This document shows, one piece after another, positions 35,501 to 48,695 of a DNA stretch of 64,000 nt. The notes below the pieces were generated by a model. The model saw nothing but the letters and a program-made list of their open reading frames with translations, was not told the origin of the DNA and did no database searches. Origin of the DNA: Pholiota molesta (Eukaryota > Basidiomycota > Agaricomycetes > Agaricales > Strophariaceae). The stretch spans positions 1-64,000 of the forward strand of contig JACGCK010000203.1 of NCBI GenBank assembly GCA_014925825.1, given 5' to 3'. How positions within the stretch are numbered: the first letter of the stretch is position 1; each line of letters starts with the position of its first letter. Made by a program: the position numbers and the translations under genes.

Positions 35501-37436
35501 TTTGTAGGTCAATCCCAGGGGCTCTGGGGTAACCAGTATTATCTGATGTCCATCTTTTTTTTATCATAAAATTCTAAGCTTAGTTGGAATCTGAATCCAT
35601 GACTCGGAATCGGTTCAAGGATGAGGGTGTTGGGATTCTTTGAGAGAGTGTAACGACTTTCTGATACAGATGATAGAAAATGTTCAGCAGACTTATGCGC
35701 TCTCATCTCAGGATACACGCCATGTCGTGGGGCCATATCAGAACATACCGATAGTTGAAATCAGTGTTGAGATCGTCTTGATGTTGGTTAGTATGGATGA
35801 TTGTCATGATATCATAACTTGTAACCTTATTTCATCACCATACAGGATCAAACCCTACCGTAGATTAAAAATAATGGTTGATGGAAAATGTTGATGATAA
35901 TGCCAGTCAGTCAAACTCACGTTGAGGGTGTCTCGGACGCTTGAGACATGTCAAACGTGTGTACAAGTAGAAGATGGAAAAGAACATCCTGGTAGGTATC
36001 TATGATAGGTATTGAGGATGTCTTGACAACGCTGGCCACCGGTCCCATCTGTATCACCCATGACCGGAAAGTTAACAGAGAAGTACAAAGTGTCATACAG
36101 TCGAGTGATAAGCACGCAAATCGGGTAATTGTTACAAACTACAATACGTTTTTGAACTCGGCGTATTCTATTAATAACCTGTTACAGTCTCTATTATAGT
36201 TCAAGAGACTTCGTACATATCCAAGTCCAACTAGCCTCAGCAAACGCCTTATTTGCGAGGTACCAGCTAGTGATAGTAGGTATAGCTCGCTGGCTCGTGC
36301 CACCCTACTTCACCGAGTCCTTGTTCAACGGATGTACGGTCATGACATGCCGAGAGGAAAACATACCGCTGGGCGTAGCTTCTTCGGGTATGAAGGCGAT
36401 CCTCCTGCCTCAAGGAGAAGTTTGAAATTTTGTTCCCGCCTTCACTGCTGATCGACTGCACAAACGGGGATGCAATTTATTGATAACTGATCAGCCGCCT
36501 GTCCCTGTCAATCTTCAGCACATTCCAAGTTCCTTTTGGATGTGGGGGCTGGGCTATGTTAGCAATTGTAGTATTTTTCTAACATTAGGACGGTACGAAT
36601 GAAGGAGCGATTGAATGAATGAGATACATATGGCGAAATGTTGTTTGACAAGGCCTCATGACCGTATGAGATTGCGATAGCGGCGATCTTTGTTGAGTAA
36701 ATGTTGAGACCACATGAGACGCGAACTGAGGCCTAACAATGTGCGATTGCATCGACATCTGAAGGAGGAAATATACGGTTGGGCTGATCCGTGCCAAGTT
36801 CAGTAGAGAGAATCAGAGAGAATCCTAGGATTGTTATGATGTAAGTATCTCGATCGTCATTTGTTTTTGACTCTTGAGAACCGCATTTCGGGCGCCCTGC
36901 GCTTAAGTGCATGCGGAGTCTGGACACTAGGTCTGGATGGGAATCGTCACCAGCGATCAGGGCAAGGTTCATCACATATGATTTCACTCGTTATTCTTAC
37001 CAGACTGATTTAAGAGTGGCTTTCTTATAAAGTTTAAAGAGGGTCATAATAGGAAATAGGTCATAAGCAGTTCCAAAGCTGGAAATGGTTTAGGACAGCT
37101 AAAATATACATAAAGCCCGGCTAATTATTCTAGGCGCGGATCATAGTACGCGGATCACACGTGGTGGAGACATAGTTCCACTACGACCTGATGCGGTGAC
37201 CTGCAATGAAAACTCGTTCCGTTGCACCATGCATGGAGATGATGGAGGGGAATCACGAGCTAGAATGAGCTCGTCGCTGACGTCTTGTTGATGATACAAT
37301 CAGGATTTATCTAATCTCAACGACAGTAGTCAGGCATTCAAGATTGTACATGAATGATTGCTATTTACATGTTGATATTTATGTGTTCAATGCAAACCTC
37401 GGTTAGGAAGCTATGACGATGTACAAAAAGAACTCA
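32543..37436. other. Gene-poor region
   Basis: No gene is supported. A 176-codon plus-strand open frame at 33475-34005 has no motif. A C14 run lies at about 33414-33427 and a gcgttt repeat at 32590-32612. Confidence 0.5.
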
Positions 37437-38758
37437 TCACAACTTGCTCAACACAGGCTTAAGCTCTGGCGAGTTCGTGAGCACAGCCAAGATGGCGACT
37501 GCAAGCTGTGTTGGGGCTTGTTGCGGGACCTTGCAATAAGGTGTCAATGAGAGAATGAAACAATAGTTACGGATTCGGAACGTACCAGATGCCCAACATC
37601 TTCAAGTCGAGTAACGGATGCGAAGACCCTTCCCTCTCCTTCATTATCAACGAATCTTGAACTTCTCTATCACTGCATCACACAATAACTTTTCGTAAGG
37701 AAGAATTCCTCTGAGATGATCAAAAATGTTCGCGACGACTCACAACATATCATTATTATCACCATAAATCAAATGCACAGGACGAAAGCACAGATTTGGT
37801 TCAGCGGTCCAGCGCATCATATGAAAAACTTTTCCTGTGAAGGCAGCGTTCTCCGCGAGCCTGTGCGTAGTAGAGTCGTTCCTGACTTGTCTGGATAGAA
37901 GGCAGTTGGTAGCGCACGCAGGCCGTGTTCTGACCCAATAAACATAAGTCATTATATACAGAGACATAGAACGCATAGACGTACAACGTAAGCATCGAAG
38001 ACTCGATCATCCCAGGAGCCCCACGGTAGGCGTTCTTCAACCATTTTGTAGCATCCTCGCAGCTTTTCCATATATCCTTCCTCACTGGCGTCATCTCAGA
38101 AACATCTTGTAAACCTCAGAGTCTTGACCATCCTTCTCCTTGCTCCAGATCGGTGGGTCAACGAGAATGATCTTCGAAAATGGGACTCTAGATGGAGGGT
38201 TGAAGTACGAAGTAGAGAGCGTACTGCGCAAGACGCTTTAGACGAATAAGAGAAAACGAAGTGAACAAGCTTACACTCCAACAGCGCCTGCGGAATGTCC
38301 ACATAATACTACTTGATGCAGTTTAGGATTGAGAGTGCCGAGCAGACCCGATTTGTACAGCGTTGCAAACGCTTCGGCGTAGTCCCAGATCGCTGAAGAG
38401 GTCCAAGTCTATGAACCGGCGAATCTTCAGGAAAAAGTAAGGAAACTCACTCAGCAGGCCTTCATTACGCGAAGTACTCCTCATTTCTGTACACGCTTCG
38501 CCGTGATTTTGACAATCAAGACCCCAAATCTCACGTATAGTGGGACCAGTTGTTCTCTCCTCGTCCATCCTATATAGATCTTCGATGGTTGGTTCCCACG
38601 TTTCCTTGACTTTCAATGTTATCAGCATAGAAAGAATGTCAATGCACAGAGGGGATTCAGACACGTACAAAACCAGCACCATGACCTAGCAAGAGGATGA
38701 CACCTGGCGCGCTAGGATCCTTACTCGCATCCTGGGAAAGCCTGGTGTATTTCTTCAT
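37437..38758 (-). pseudogene. Alpha/beta hydrolase with frame breaks
   Basis: The ATG at 38758-38756 opens MKKYTRLSQDASKDPSAPGV, followed by ILLLGHGAGF (oxyanion-hole strand). After a gtacgt intron come ETWEPTIEDLYRMDEERTTG and WGLDCQNHGEA. The nucleophile elbow is VVLCGHSAGAVGV (near 38279-38318). VPFSKIILVDPPIW and RKDIWKSCEDATKWLKN follow. The frame then changes: LPWGSWDDRVFDAY, NAAFTGKVFHMMRW, RPVHLIYGDNNDM and GRVFASVTRLEDVGHL lie in different frames. The end VPQQAPTQLAVAILAVLTNS stops at 37439-37437. At least four single-base shifts are needed (near 38100, 38025, 37870 and 37650); the one near 38025 fits CC read as C. The family is serine hydrolase/esterase-like with unknown substrate. 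Confidence 0.7.
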
Positions 38759-39841
38759 TGTGCATATGAGGGGTACTCCATATGTTTGCGTAGTGAGAGC
38801 TATTTCTCCACAACAAGAGCCATCTCAAAAATCGGATGTCGACGACAAGGGCAGAAATGAAGGTGACTACAGCTGTGGGGTGATCTTGGTATATATACCG
38901 AGTAGGCTTTGCCACGAACATGATATGGTGCACCGAGTGTCGTCCGCGGGTCAGACAGCGAGAATGATAGGTGTCAGCGACAGGCTTCCGCGGATGTAAG
39001 GAGGTAGCCTGAGGTAGCGAACAGTGCGTAGGATATCGATGGACGCATGTGCGCATGTGCGCAGTGTTACATTTCTGACCTGGGGCATAATAAGTATAGT
39101 AACAGTATAGTTGCAAGAGTAGCTTGATCGTCGAAGGCTTGGCGAAGGCCGCAATGATAGGGTGTACAAAAGTATTCAACCGGCGCTTTCCGACATACAT
39201 ATAAAACGGTTCGACGATTTAAATAATATTGAACCAATGAAGTTTGAATCAAATACTTAGTTAGTAGTGGGTCCACCACCATTTCTTTCGCTCATACCTC
39301 ACATCCGACCGAATCTTCGATGTTCTTGCAGTAAATGTTTCAATTGGCCGCTGAGGAGTATTCAAGACGCCAATAGGCAACCGAATATGAATTTGTGTCG
39401 GTAATCAGATGACGAAAGATCGACTCCTAAAATTGTCCTTGATATAGACTAAAATAGATTCTTTTTGACCTTCATTCAACCTTGCCTATGTATAGCGATA
39501 AGTTATGGAAGGAAAACTGAATCCCGCACAAGAAACCACGATTCATTGGGAGCTCAAGCGCAAGTAATCATTATCAAGGACATAAATATAGTATGTAGGT
39601 CCGATAACTTTGCTCTCTGACTAAGTACCTCAAGCCCAGAATTTCAACGCCAAGAATTCCTAGTGCAAATTTGTACTGAATATGACTCCTGTTTGCAGCG
39701 CGCGCTGCAAGGCTGTGCTATATGTATGTGGGCCTATTACTTAATGATCTGCGGTCAGGGTCCAAACTACCTTCATATAAAACGCGTTGGCGTCTCGACT
39801 CCAATTCCTTTCCAGCACCTTCATCCCCTTGGCCACTCAAC
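38759..39841. other. Intergenic, no convincing gene
   Basis: Short open frames are present on both strands, without support. Confidence 0.45.
39775..39782 (+). promoter_or_regulatory. TATA box of the PLAC8 gene
   Basis: The sequence atataaaa lies about 60-67 bp before the ATG at 39842. Confidence 0.45.
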
Positions 39842-40510
39842 ATGTCTTACGAAAAAGAAAAGCCCGTCCAGGTAGCGTTTTTACCTGTTTTCTGGATCCA
39901 CTTGAACTGACACATCCACCCTCAGACTCAGCCACAGGGTACCGCCCAAATGACTGTGGGCGGTGGCAACAGGAATGCGAAAGGGTTGCCGCTGGATGCT
40001 GAGGGAAAACGTGATTGGAGTTTTCCCCTGCTTGGATGTTTTGGGGACATAGGAAAATGTACGTTTGTAATTTGACCTAAACAAACTCGCAATGCATCGT
40101 TACTGACGCCATCCTCTTTGCCATGCAAGGCTGCTGGGCGACGTGGTGCCCGTGCATTATTCACTCCCAGACCCGCCGACGCCTCGACCATCTGAACCGA
40201 AACGGAGTACCTGATCCAAGCCCGGATAAGATGTTCACAGGGGATAGTGCTGTGTACGCATGTGTCCAAACTGTTTTCGATATGGGTTGGGTCTTGCAGG
40301 TTAGTACCTACGCTCTCGCTGTCCCCGGGGCAATTCTAACTGATCATCTGGCAGATTGCCACGAGAAAGGACATTCGCCAGCGATACAATATTCAGGGAA
40401 GCGGTGCAAGTGATTGTTGTGCGCCTTTTTGTTGTACACCTTGCGACCTCGTACAAGGTGCTCGCGAGGTCGAGCTCGAAGAGCTGAGCTTTCAGCAAGT
40501 CCAAGCCTGA
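39842..40510 (+). CDS. PLAC8-family cysteine-rich membrane protein
   Basis: Four exons. MSYEKEKPVQ is spliced (gtagcg..cctcag) to GGNRNAKGLPLDAEGKRDWS and FPLLGCFGDIGK. A gtacgt intron joins to CCWATWCPCIIHSQTRRRLD, the CCxxxxCPC signature. VYACVQTVFDMGWVLQ is the hydrophobic segment. The last exon reads IATRKDIRQRYNIQGSGASD then CCAPFCCTPCDLVQGAREVE, stopping at 40508-40510. PLAC8 proteins sit in membranes and are linked to cell-size control and metal (Cd, Ca) transport in fungi and plants; the fungal role here is not known. The model is complete and in frame. Confidence 0.88.
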
Positions 40511-40934
40511 TGCATGAGCAAGCATGTTAATAATTTACTCGACTTTATGGCTGCCTCGATGCCTTTACGATTTGCTTATGATCCAGAATTTGAAATTTAT
40601 TTCGTGCATACTACCTTGCATACATATTCCGTAACTTGAAAATTTTAATATGTTATTAGGTTCTAATCGTTTCTAAAATTTAAAATTATGACGATGAAGA
40701 CGAGGATTTTCTCAAAAACGATTTGGATGGTAGTCGTCGAAGCTTTGAATTGGAAGATCCGTTTCGCCAACATTTCGCTTGAGCGCCCAGCGCGCGCCCA
40801 ATCAAACATCAATCAATCACGCGCACGTGTGACTAGGATTTGTACATATTATTTCTGGAACGCAATAGTAGGAATTAACAAAGCACGGCATGTAAACAGC
40901 GTCACCGTGGCCGGCTCAACCATCCTAGACCTAA

Positions 40935-41302
40935 ATGTCGCAGAGCCTATCCCCTGAATGCACCCCTCTCAAAAAGGAGTACGATTCGTGTTTCAATTCC
41001 TGGTTTGAAGGCTATCTCGAGCCGGCAGTGGCCAACGCAAATGTGGCGGAGGTACGCGCGGCGTACTCAAAGCAGAAAGCGGACGAATTCAACCTCAAGT
41101 GCGGCAAGATTTGGAATCAGTACAAGGCTTGTGTGCAGGTGAGTAACAGTCTTTGTATTTCGTGGAAAGAACGGCTATAAACGTACACATCCAGCAAGCT
41201 GTAAAGGACAAGGGATTGGATAAGTTGCTCCAGCAGGCACGAGAAGAAAATCCATTGGTGGACCCCATATCCTCTCCGCCGCCCCCACCGCCGCCGAAAT
41301 GA
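40935..41302 (+). CDS. MDM35: Mdm35/TRIAP1-like mitochondrial twin CX9C protein
   Basis: Two exons (40935-41138 and 41195-41302). MSQSLSPECTPLKKEYDSCF carries the first C-x9-C pair, and KCGKIWNQYKACVQ the second. Exon 2 reads QAVKDKGLDKLLQQAREENP and ends in a proline run before TGA 41300-41302. Mdm35 is imported into the intermembrane space through Mia40, folds with two disulfides, and holds Ups1/Ups2 (PRELI) proteins for phosphatidic acid and phosphatidylserine transfer. Length (about 100 residues) and both motifs fit the family well. It lies 424 bp after the PLAC8 gene on the same strand. Confidence 0.9.
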
Positions 41303-41419
41303 TGCTTTCAAGATTCTGTCGAGATATAAACCAATATATGTACTGTAGGTCTGTCATTATTCTGATCAATTCGATATGGCTATTGAAAAGCGCGGTCTTG
41401 CAGCTTTAATATATTCCTA

Positions 41420-42880
41420 ATGATAATATCCACCGCTCCCTTCGTATGCCTATGCCTATGCGTTTCTGCATTCGCGTACGATCTCATTCTACTCAATTCT
41501 TCAGAAAAGCCGACTTATATTGAAATTGAGACCTTGAACGCTTCCTCTCTTAGCCAACCATGGGTTGCCCGCGGAATCTGTAAAGTAGATCCATTATTTG
41601 CTCGTATCCGCCGGGTCATGCTGTTCCTTATTGTTCATTACTGTGCGATCTTTAACATCGTTGAAACCTTGCAGGAATGAATCCCTGGATGACTCTGTCT
41701 CGTGTACGTTCCTACGCCCTATGACTTTCTAAAGCTTAGCACAAGAGCTCACGTTCACATATAGTCCGCGATCCCAACGTTGATGCGACCGTCAGCTGAT
41801 GATACCATGCCGGATGATTACTTGGAGACTATCGGTGCTGGATTGCTCGCTCATGTGTTAATGGCTCTCGGCCAGCCGTTCAAAATGAAGCGAAATCGGG
41901 GTCCAATTCGAGTATGTCCATTCTCAATTTCAATCCGAGCAGTACCGCCAGCCTTCGGTGTTATATCTGAAAACGGTTCTGTTCATTGCGATGGCAGAAG
42001 TAGAAGAGAAGTATCCTGCGTATGGGGCTAGGAATGAATGATATGGTGTTTTCGACAACGCGGTTCGTAAGACGATTGGTATCTGTCAAATCCATTGGAA
42101 ATCCCACTCAGTTTAACAATTCTGAAGCTTGAAGTACCGCTCAAGTGTGTACGTCGTACGTTTACCAAGTTGTTTTAATGTCTCCTCTCTGCTAATCGTC
42201 TCCCGTTACTTATCCCTACAGAACATCAAATCTCACCCAAAATTCTTGGTTGCGCGTGCGCAGTTATGTCATGCAATGTATACATCCTATGCATGGTTGT
42301 TCCCTCCTGGTCGACAAAATGCTATGAACGATATAAGAATGCGTCAATTCATGTGCCAATTCTAAAGAAAGCTTCGGGTCAATGAATTCGCTGGCCGAGA
42401 AATGATATCTCCTTACCCTTATGGATAAGATAACAGTCCATTGACATTCAGTTACATTGTACGTGGAGTGGTCTCTTCTGTCGCAATGCAGCCAGATTAC
42501 TGTCGCCGTTAGCATCTAACGCGGATGTTTCTTCGCAAAATGTAAGGGATACACTTGGGAAATGCACCAAAACCTGGTATGCTTGTCATTACATCGTCTG
42601 ACTCATTTTTGACAGACGCTGATATCGAGCTCACTCTAGGAACTACATATGTAATGGTAACACCGCCGGCGCCTCCGAGCCAGCTTGCGCTCCGACTTCA
42701 TTATACGGAGGTACGGACAAGATGGCATCTACCTGGCATACATAAAGTTCAAGGAGTTTAGGGTCTAGATGTCAGCTTCATTATGCGCTACATAATTTGC
42801 CGACAAAAGAAAGTCACCGATACGACTGAAGAGGCGGCGTGCAGTTGCGATTAAGGTGAATTGTCCTCTATCCTTGTTGA
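41420..42880 (+). other. Unresolved coding-like stretch
   Basis: Several plus-strand pieces look coding-like but cannot be joined: TYIEIETLNASSLSQPWVAR (41500s), PDDYLETIGAGLLAHVLMAL (41810s), NIKSHPKFLVARAQL (42220s) and DADIELTLGTTYVMVTPPAP (42610s). No family is certain. They may be a decayed gene or repeat-derived ORF. Confidence 0.3.
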
Positions 42881-42899
42881 GATGGTATATACTTAGATT

Positions 42900-43094
42900 T
42901 ATGGGACTGCAGATGCTGTCCTCCAGGATGACCAAGTTGTCGCCCAAGTCCAGCCGCATTTTACTAATGCGCAAGTTCAAACAATTCAAGGAGGAAGCCA
43001 CGCATTATTCTATGACAATGAAGGCGAGTTTACGCGCGCACTGATTCAGTTTGCCACTAAGGTGTGGGACGGAGGGAACAAAACACATTCTTGA
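42900..43094 (+). pseudogene. Possible alpha/beta hydrolase C-terminal fragment
   Basis: One frame reads ADAVLQDDQVVAQVQPHFTN then QTIQGGSHALFYDNEGEFTR and ALIQFATKVWDGGNKTHS before a stop near 43094. The GGSHALFYDN stretch followed by a helix resembles the catalytic-His loop and last helix of alpha/beta hydrolases. No matching nucleophile elbow is found upstream, so this is at best a remnant. Confidence 0.4.
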
Positions 43095-43196
43095 GGAAGG
43101 CAAACCGAATGGAGAATTTGTTTTCATTCGAACTGATATATGACCCATGGGTATCTATAAATGTAATTTTATGCAATCTGATGTATCGCAACTCTT

Positions 43197-46100
43197 CTAC
43201 GCGTGTACCGTCAGATTAGTGCTTTGAAAGGTCTGGTCACTGGTCCCGACTTTGATATTGAAGACGCCAGGTTCGACCACCCATGAATTCTGGAGCGACC
43301 ACACAGCGAGTTGCGAGGAAAGGACTTTGATTGATACTGTGGCCGATTTGCCGGCGCTTCGAGACAAAGGTGAGCCTGATGTTATGAATGAAGCGTGTGT
43401 AAAAAATGTACTTACGGAATATCCACTTTCTGGAACCCGACTAATTCTTGGTTTGGAGTAACAACCGAGCTGACAACATCGGTCAGGTAGACCTAGAACG
43501 GAGTCACCGTTATCATATACGTCTACTAAAAGAATGTTGTTTGGCATACCTGTACAACCTCTTTGCCGTCCACGGATCCCGTATTACTAACAGTAACGGT
43601 AACTGTGAAGTCTTGTGTAGTGCTAATCGTCGAAGGGGATACAGTGAGTCCTGAACTGAACAGGAGTGAGATACAAGATGTGATGAGGTATAGAGGAAAA
43701 CATACTAAGCGAACGTAGTATAGCTCAAACCATGGCCAAAGCTCCAGAGAGGTACGGGGCTGTTAAGAACGTACTGAAGAATGATGAGTATTTGGATACA
43801 ACCAAATTTTATTAGGCGAACCTGATGTCCAAACATAAGTTGGCCATTGTCAAGGATTTGGCCAGCATCAATGGGCCGGCTGCCCTTGAGGTAATTGTAG
43901 AAGACAGGCGTGGTACCAACCGCCCGAGGGAAAGAGACAGGCAATTTACCTAGCGGTCGCGATAACATGGTCAGTAATCAAACAATTCTAGAGAACGGCT
44001 GCTAAGAATGCGCGCACCCGAAGGGTTGACGGCTCCGAAAATGATTTCCGCGATAGCAGAGCCTACGTGGAGAAACGATTTATCAGTTTTCCGCCTTGTA
44101 TATGGTTCCAGCAGATACTGACCACCAGATTCTCCGGGATAGAATTGCTGAATAACTGCATCTGCATCTATCATTTCAAGTGGTAAATGTGCGTGCAAAC
44201 GAGGATAAAGTTCGCACATACTTTCTTGAATCCATGGCTCAGCCACAGGTTTACCGCTAACGAAGACGACAATCGTGGGCTTGCCCGTTGCCTTTACAGC
44301 TTGGACGAGCTTCAACTGGGCACCGACGAGACCGAGGTCGGAGAGGTCAACATGCTCGCCAGTGGTAGCGTTTGTTCCAGGCGTCCACAACAATGTTTGA
44401 TCAAGTGACCAGGTGCCGACCTAACAAGAATTTTAAAAAAATCCATGAAAATGCGTCTTTAGGATGGGGTCGCATTTATACTGACCATGACGATAGCGAC
44501 GTCAGAGTTTTGCGCTGCTTGAACAGCAGCAGGAATGCCGGAGTCGTCGTTGGACCAGAGTTCGCAGCCTTGAGCGAAGTTAATCTTGGTCGAACTGGAT
44601 CGGTTGCCGAGGAACTGCGTGAAGCCATCAAGGGGTGATATGCCGGCCAAGAGGCGTTGAAGAAGACGTAGTCACCGAACTGAATTGAGGAGTTGGAGGT
44701 CAGCTGCATTGATCTTCAAGATTGTTTTAGAACGTACGGTGACGCGATTAACTTGCGGGCCGAGGAGGGCGATCGAACCAATATTCTCTTTCAGAGGAAG
44801 GACGTTGTTCCGGTTCTCAAGGAGGACGATGCTATCCGCATCTGCTTGAGCGAGGATAACCTTCGAAGCAGGGGTACGAATGGTCGAGAGATAATCCGAA
44901 TATGGATACGGGTCTTCAAGAGATCAACGTTAAGAGGGTATTATCGGCAGGTAGTGCGATGCCTACTTTCGAAAAGACCCATCGCGAATTTTGTTCTTAG
45001 CATTGCTGCCGCTGTCAGGTCCAGATATTTGACGTCGACTGTGCCAGCTTTAATCTGATCTGTTGCGCGTGGTGAGTTCCAATCGCAAGGTGTGGAACGG
45101 AGGAAGATTACCAGGCAAAGTCAAATACGTGTACGTTCCTGGATAGATTTTCAGTAAAGTGAGTCATCGTAGGCGTTGGACTTACTTACCGCCACCCATC
45201 TCGCCACTCAAGCCATTTTCCAGTGCAATCTTAGCGGCGCATTCTCTTGTGTCGCAAGTTCCATGTAGATTGATCAGGAGGTCGACAGAGCCAGCGTCGG
45301 TGGTCACCCAATATTTGTAGCCCCATTCATTTCGCAGCTAGACAGAAATTCAGTATCAAAATTTGAATGAACATAAAAAAGCGATGAATTACAATATCAG
45401 TCAGTAGATCTATATATGGCCAGTGAGCGAGCTTTGTTAGAAAACAAGAGACTTCAGAAACGTACGGGTATTTGCAATTGCTGGGATACCATCGTAACTC
45501 GAATAGGCTGTCATAATCGACAGACTGTTAACGCACGCGCGATTGAAGGGCTTCAAAAAATTGCTGCGGAGTTCGCGTTCGCCCCCGAGACTTGGGCAAT
45601 ATTACTAAAGAGAAACAGAAAACAGAACATTAGCAATCGAATATATGAATCGGATGAACGCGACTTACAGTCCACCCTGAGGGCTACCGAAGGCAGCAAA
45701 ATGTTTGCAGGTAGCGGCCACGCGAGCAATCGCAGTGCTACTGACATTCCTCCGCTTCCCACCTTGAAGTCCAGTGACGAAGGCATTTCCCATCTCCCCA
45801 GTTAGGAAAGGATCTTCGCCGAAGTTCTCTTCCACGCGACCCCAGCGTAACTCCCGAGAGAGATCAAGGACGGGCGCGAACATGTGGGTGATTCCGAGGC
45901 CTTCAGCTTCTGAGCCTATGACACCAGACACTTGGGAGATGAGGGCTGTGTCGAAGGATGCAGCGAGGCCGATGGGAGAGGGGAAGATTGTTCCTTTGTT
46001 TGTAAATCCATGGAGACCTGGATAGGAAGAGGAGATACTATATGAGGAGTGGTAAGTGGTGAATGCGGCATGATTATCGTACCTTCTGACTGGATTAACG

Positions 46101-46635
46101 CGGGTATTCCGAGGGTGGTGTTCTCCATCAAGTATTTCTGACCGACTGTAACTCCATAGACGAATTTATCGTAGGGCGTCAAGTATCCCGCCCAGATGCT
46201 GCCGCCTTTTTGCGCCATCATCAATTCCTGGAGGTATGATTAGAATTAAAATATAAGCAGACACGGATCACATACCAGTCCAGTCTGGTTGAAAGTCAAG
46301 GTATCGTCGAGTGGGTCATTGAGATCCATCCACCCATTCATGTCGCCTTGAATACTATGAGATTACGCGACATTAGTCAGTGCTTGGGCATCAAGTTATG
46401 AATGAACGTACATCTGAGAAACCTTTTCTTCGACAGTCATCCGAGGAAGCAAGTCATTGACGCGATCTTCAATCGAAGCTTTCGGGTTCTTGTAGATGGG
46501 CAGAGAGCCATCTATGTTCTCCGCTCTTGACTCGAGAGAGAAGTGCAAATCGTCGCGTACGCCGAAGGTGTCGTGAGCGAATACGTGGAGACAAGACAGC
46601 AGTGCGAGGAGCACTGAGAATGACTTCGTACCCAT
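43197..46635 (-). CDS. Glycoside hydrolase family 3, secreted beta-glycosidase
   Basis: The ATG at 46635 opens a signal peptide (MGTKSFSVLLALLSCLHVFA). PRMTVEEKVSQM, IQGDMNGWMDLND and PIGLAASFDTALISQVSGVI follow, with GLGITHMFAPVLDLSRELRW and EENFGEDPFLTGEMGNAFVT. CKHFAAFGSPQGG is the conserved Lys-His region. YKYWVTTDAGSVDLL carries the presumed nucleophile Asp (codon near 45298-45296). The second alpha/beta domain has VLLENRNNVLPLKENIGSIA. The FN3-like C-terminal domain includes LWSFGHGLSYTTFA and SNTGSVDGKEVVQVYLTDVV. It ends TNLTVHA at 43197. More than a dozen introns join in frame. Substrate is likely a beta-glucoside or beta-xyloside from plant cell wall. Confidence 0.9.
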
Positions 46636-46692
46636 AATGTCAGAAGTTGGGCGCCGAAAGTGAGGAAACACAACTCACGACAAAGCGCCGCG

Positions 46693-46700
46693 CTTATAAG
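46693..46700 (-). promoter_or_regulatory. Candidate TATA element of the GH3 gene
   Basis: CTTATAAG lies about 58-65 bp upstream of the start at 46635. Confidence 0.4.
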
Positions 46701-47833
46701 TGCAGTTGTATCTCCTTAAGGGGAGAAAGTGGCTTTTATTGGTGCGTCAGGCTTCGTTTCTGCAGTCGACTTGTTTCGCTGGCGCACCAAAAAGAGATTT
46801 CTGCAAACAGCTGATCCACGTTTCGCGAGGCTCGCTTCCCGACAGCCAGTGTGACGGCCCGCCACGCAAGGTCGGGTGCCGATATTTCTCCATCGCTGCT
46901 TCTTAAGAATCTTGAGAAGCTTTGCCGACGTTCACCGATTGTGAGACTGGCGGGCCCGGACATGTATATCTCACCAGTGTTTACTCGGTTATGACAGAAC
47001 TACTACTAAGTAAAATGGGCGTTAGTTCAGCAGATCATGTGGTATGAGCTTGACGTACTAAAAAAAAGCGGAGCGTGGCTGCTTGTGTGCAGATAACAGA
47101 AAGGAGTTCAAGCACTGGCATTGCTGTGGGAGTTAATCCGGGAATACGCTAAGGGCTCGACATGCGTAGGAAAAGAATGCATGAACACCGCATGTAGAAA
47201 TTGACTTGCGCACTGTCGGATGTCGTATGACGAGCAATGTTCAACCGTCCATGGGTGACTTTGAGGAGAGGTAGGAGGATATCCTCGCAGACCATCGTAT
47301 GATTCTGAGGTTTTGTTCACGGGAATACAACATCGAGAAGAGAAAACGACCGTCAATTCATGAACTTGGAAAGTCAGAACGATATTCTACATGCTCTTCC
47401 AGTTACCTTCCAGCCATCAGTCAGAGAGAGTTTAGAGAATATAGTTGCGGTTTGGAAGAGGAAGAAAATGGTGATGATATTCAGATGACAAGAGTATGTC
47501 GAGGGTTGGTACAATGGTAGAGGGTTTGTATAGTTCGAAGAGTCCAACGTTGAGCTCAACGAAAAGTATAACACGTGCGCGTGATGATTTGATCATGATC
47601 GAAAGAATCAAGATTCGAATTGCTTTTGGCCGCAGTCTAGCAGGTCTACTTACCTGGGGTCTACCCAAAGAAGTCTATCTCAAGGATGTTTTCTGCTAAC
47701 TGCGTAGATTCTCAGATTGAAAATGAGAACTAATAACGATGATTCAGATACAATTTGAAAATTAGTAGCGACTACCTATGTGATACCGTAAAATAAAGAA
47801 GCCCCTAACAGTAACAGTACATTGTAAGTACGC
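46701..47833. other. Intergenic, no convincing gene
   Basis: Only short unsupported open frames. Confidence 0.45.
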
Positions 47834-48695
47834 TCAGAAATCAGCCCTAGATAAGCACTGCAAGACGAAGATCATCCATAAAAGTTCAAACCTTTCATCG
47901 AAAGATGCCTCAGGGGTCGATGCAACAGCAGCCTTCGCAGCTTCCTCTTTTAATAGGTTGAAATGAGTGCGAATCTGCTTCGACCGAGCAACCACGTTCC
48001 TCAAGCTCTGGACGTGGTCAGGTTTCCAGCCATCAGGCAGCCGCTCCTCCGTGAGCCATCGCCTGAGCCAGTCGACGGGGATGCCAGCCTTCGCCTTCCC
48101 TTTGACCTCCCACACCCCGAGAATGATCGCCATCTCGCCCGCGCAATTTCGGCGTGGACGGAGTCGATGGCCGACATGCACTTGTCTCCGCACTCTAGCG
48201 CGTGCGACGTCCGCAAAGTCGAACACGAACTGTCGTCTGGGTCTGCAGAGTGTTCGAACTCCTTCTTTGTGGGGCGTGCGTCGTCGATCAGGCTGTCGAC
48301 CAATTTTCGATCGATCTCGATCGGGGCGTACTTGTCGCCGACAGGTGTATCGTGGTGCACGAGGCTTGCATCATGCTCGACCGCGTTGTGCAGGCCAATT
48401 TCGTAGAGGTGATGCGTCGTGCAAATTTGCGAATGATGGCGAACCGACATAGGCCAGAAATAGGCCAGTGGTGACGAAAGACCGTAACATTCTTTCAGAC
48501 CGCGAGTGACGTCTCCGGCGCTGAGATTCTTTCCATCGCGAGAGCTGGGGACTCTTGTGAGAAGGCGCATGGAGGAGATAACCGCTAACTCACATGTACC
48601 CGTGGTTCGCCATCGTGTTCAGTGCGGGACAGGGGGAACGGCTGTCACCCTCCTGTGGTGGGCAGAACCCATGCGTTTCGCCAGTGACTGGACAT
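47834..48695 (-). pseudogene. Heme-thiolate peroxidase (chloroperoxidase/peroxygenase family) with frame breaks
   Basis: The ATG at 48695 gives MSSHWRNAWV. The heme Cys motif PCPALNTMANHGYM lies at about 48634-48595 but one frame away from the start. A gtgagt intron joins to SRDGKNLSAGDVTRGLKECY and GLSSPLAYF. IGLHNAVEHDASLVHHDTPV and APIEIDRKLVDSLIDDA follow, then FVFDFADVARARVRRQ, IDSVHAEIAR and GEMAIILGVWEVKGKAKAG with WLRRWLTEERLPDGWKPDHV. These blocks alternate between two frames, with shifts near 48655, 48450, 48250, 48200 and 48145. The fold and order match the family, whose secreted members use H2O2 for halide or C-H oxidation. No in-frame stop mutations are evident within the blocks. 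The gene is decayed or carries consensus errors. Confidence 0.75.

Noticed and set aside
47963..48452. Plus-strand ORFs of 147 and 161 codons
   Set aside because: They are antisense shadows of the heme-thiolate peroxidase coding blocks.
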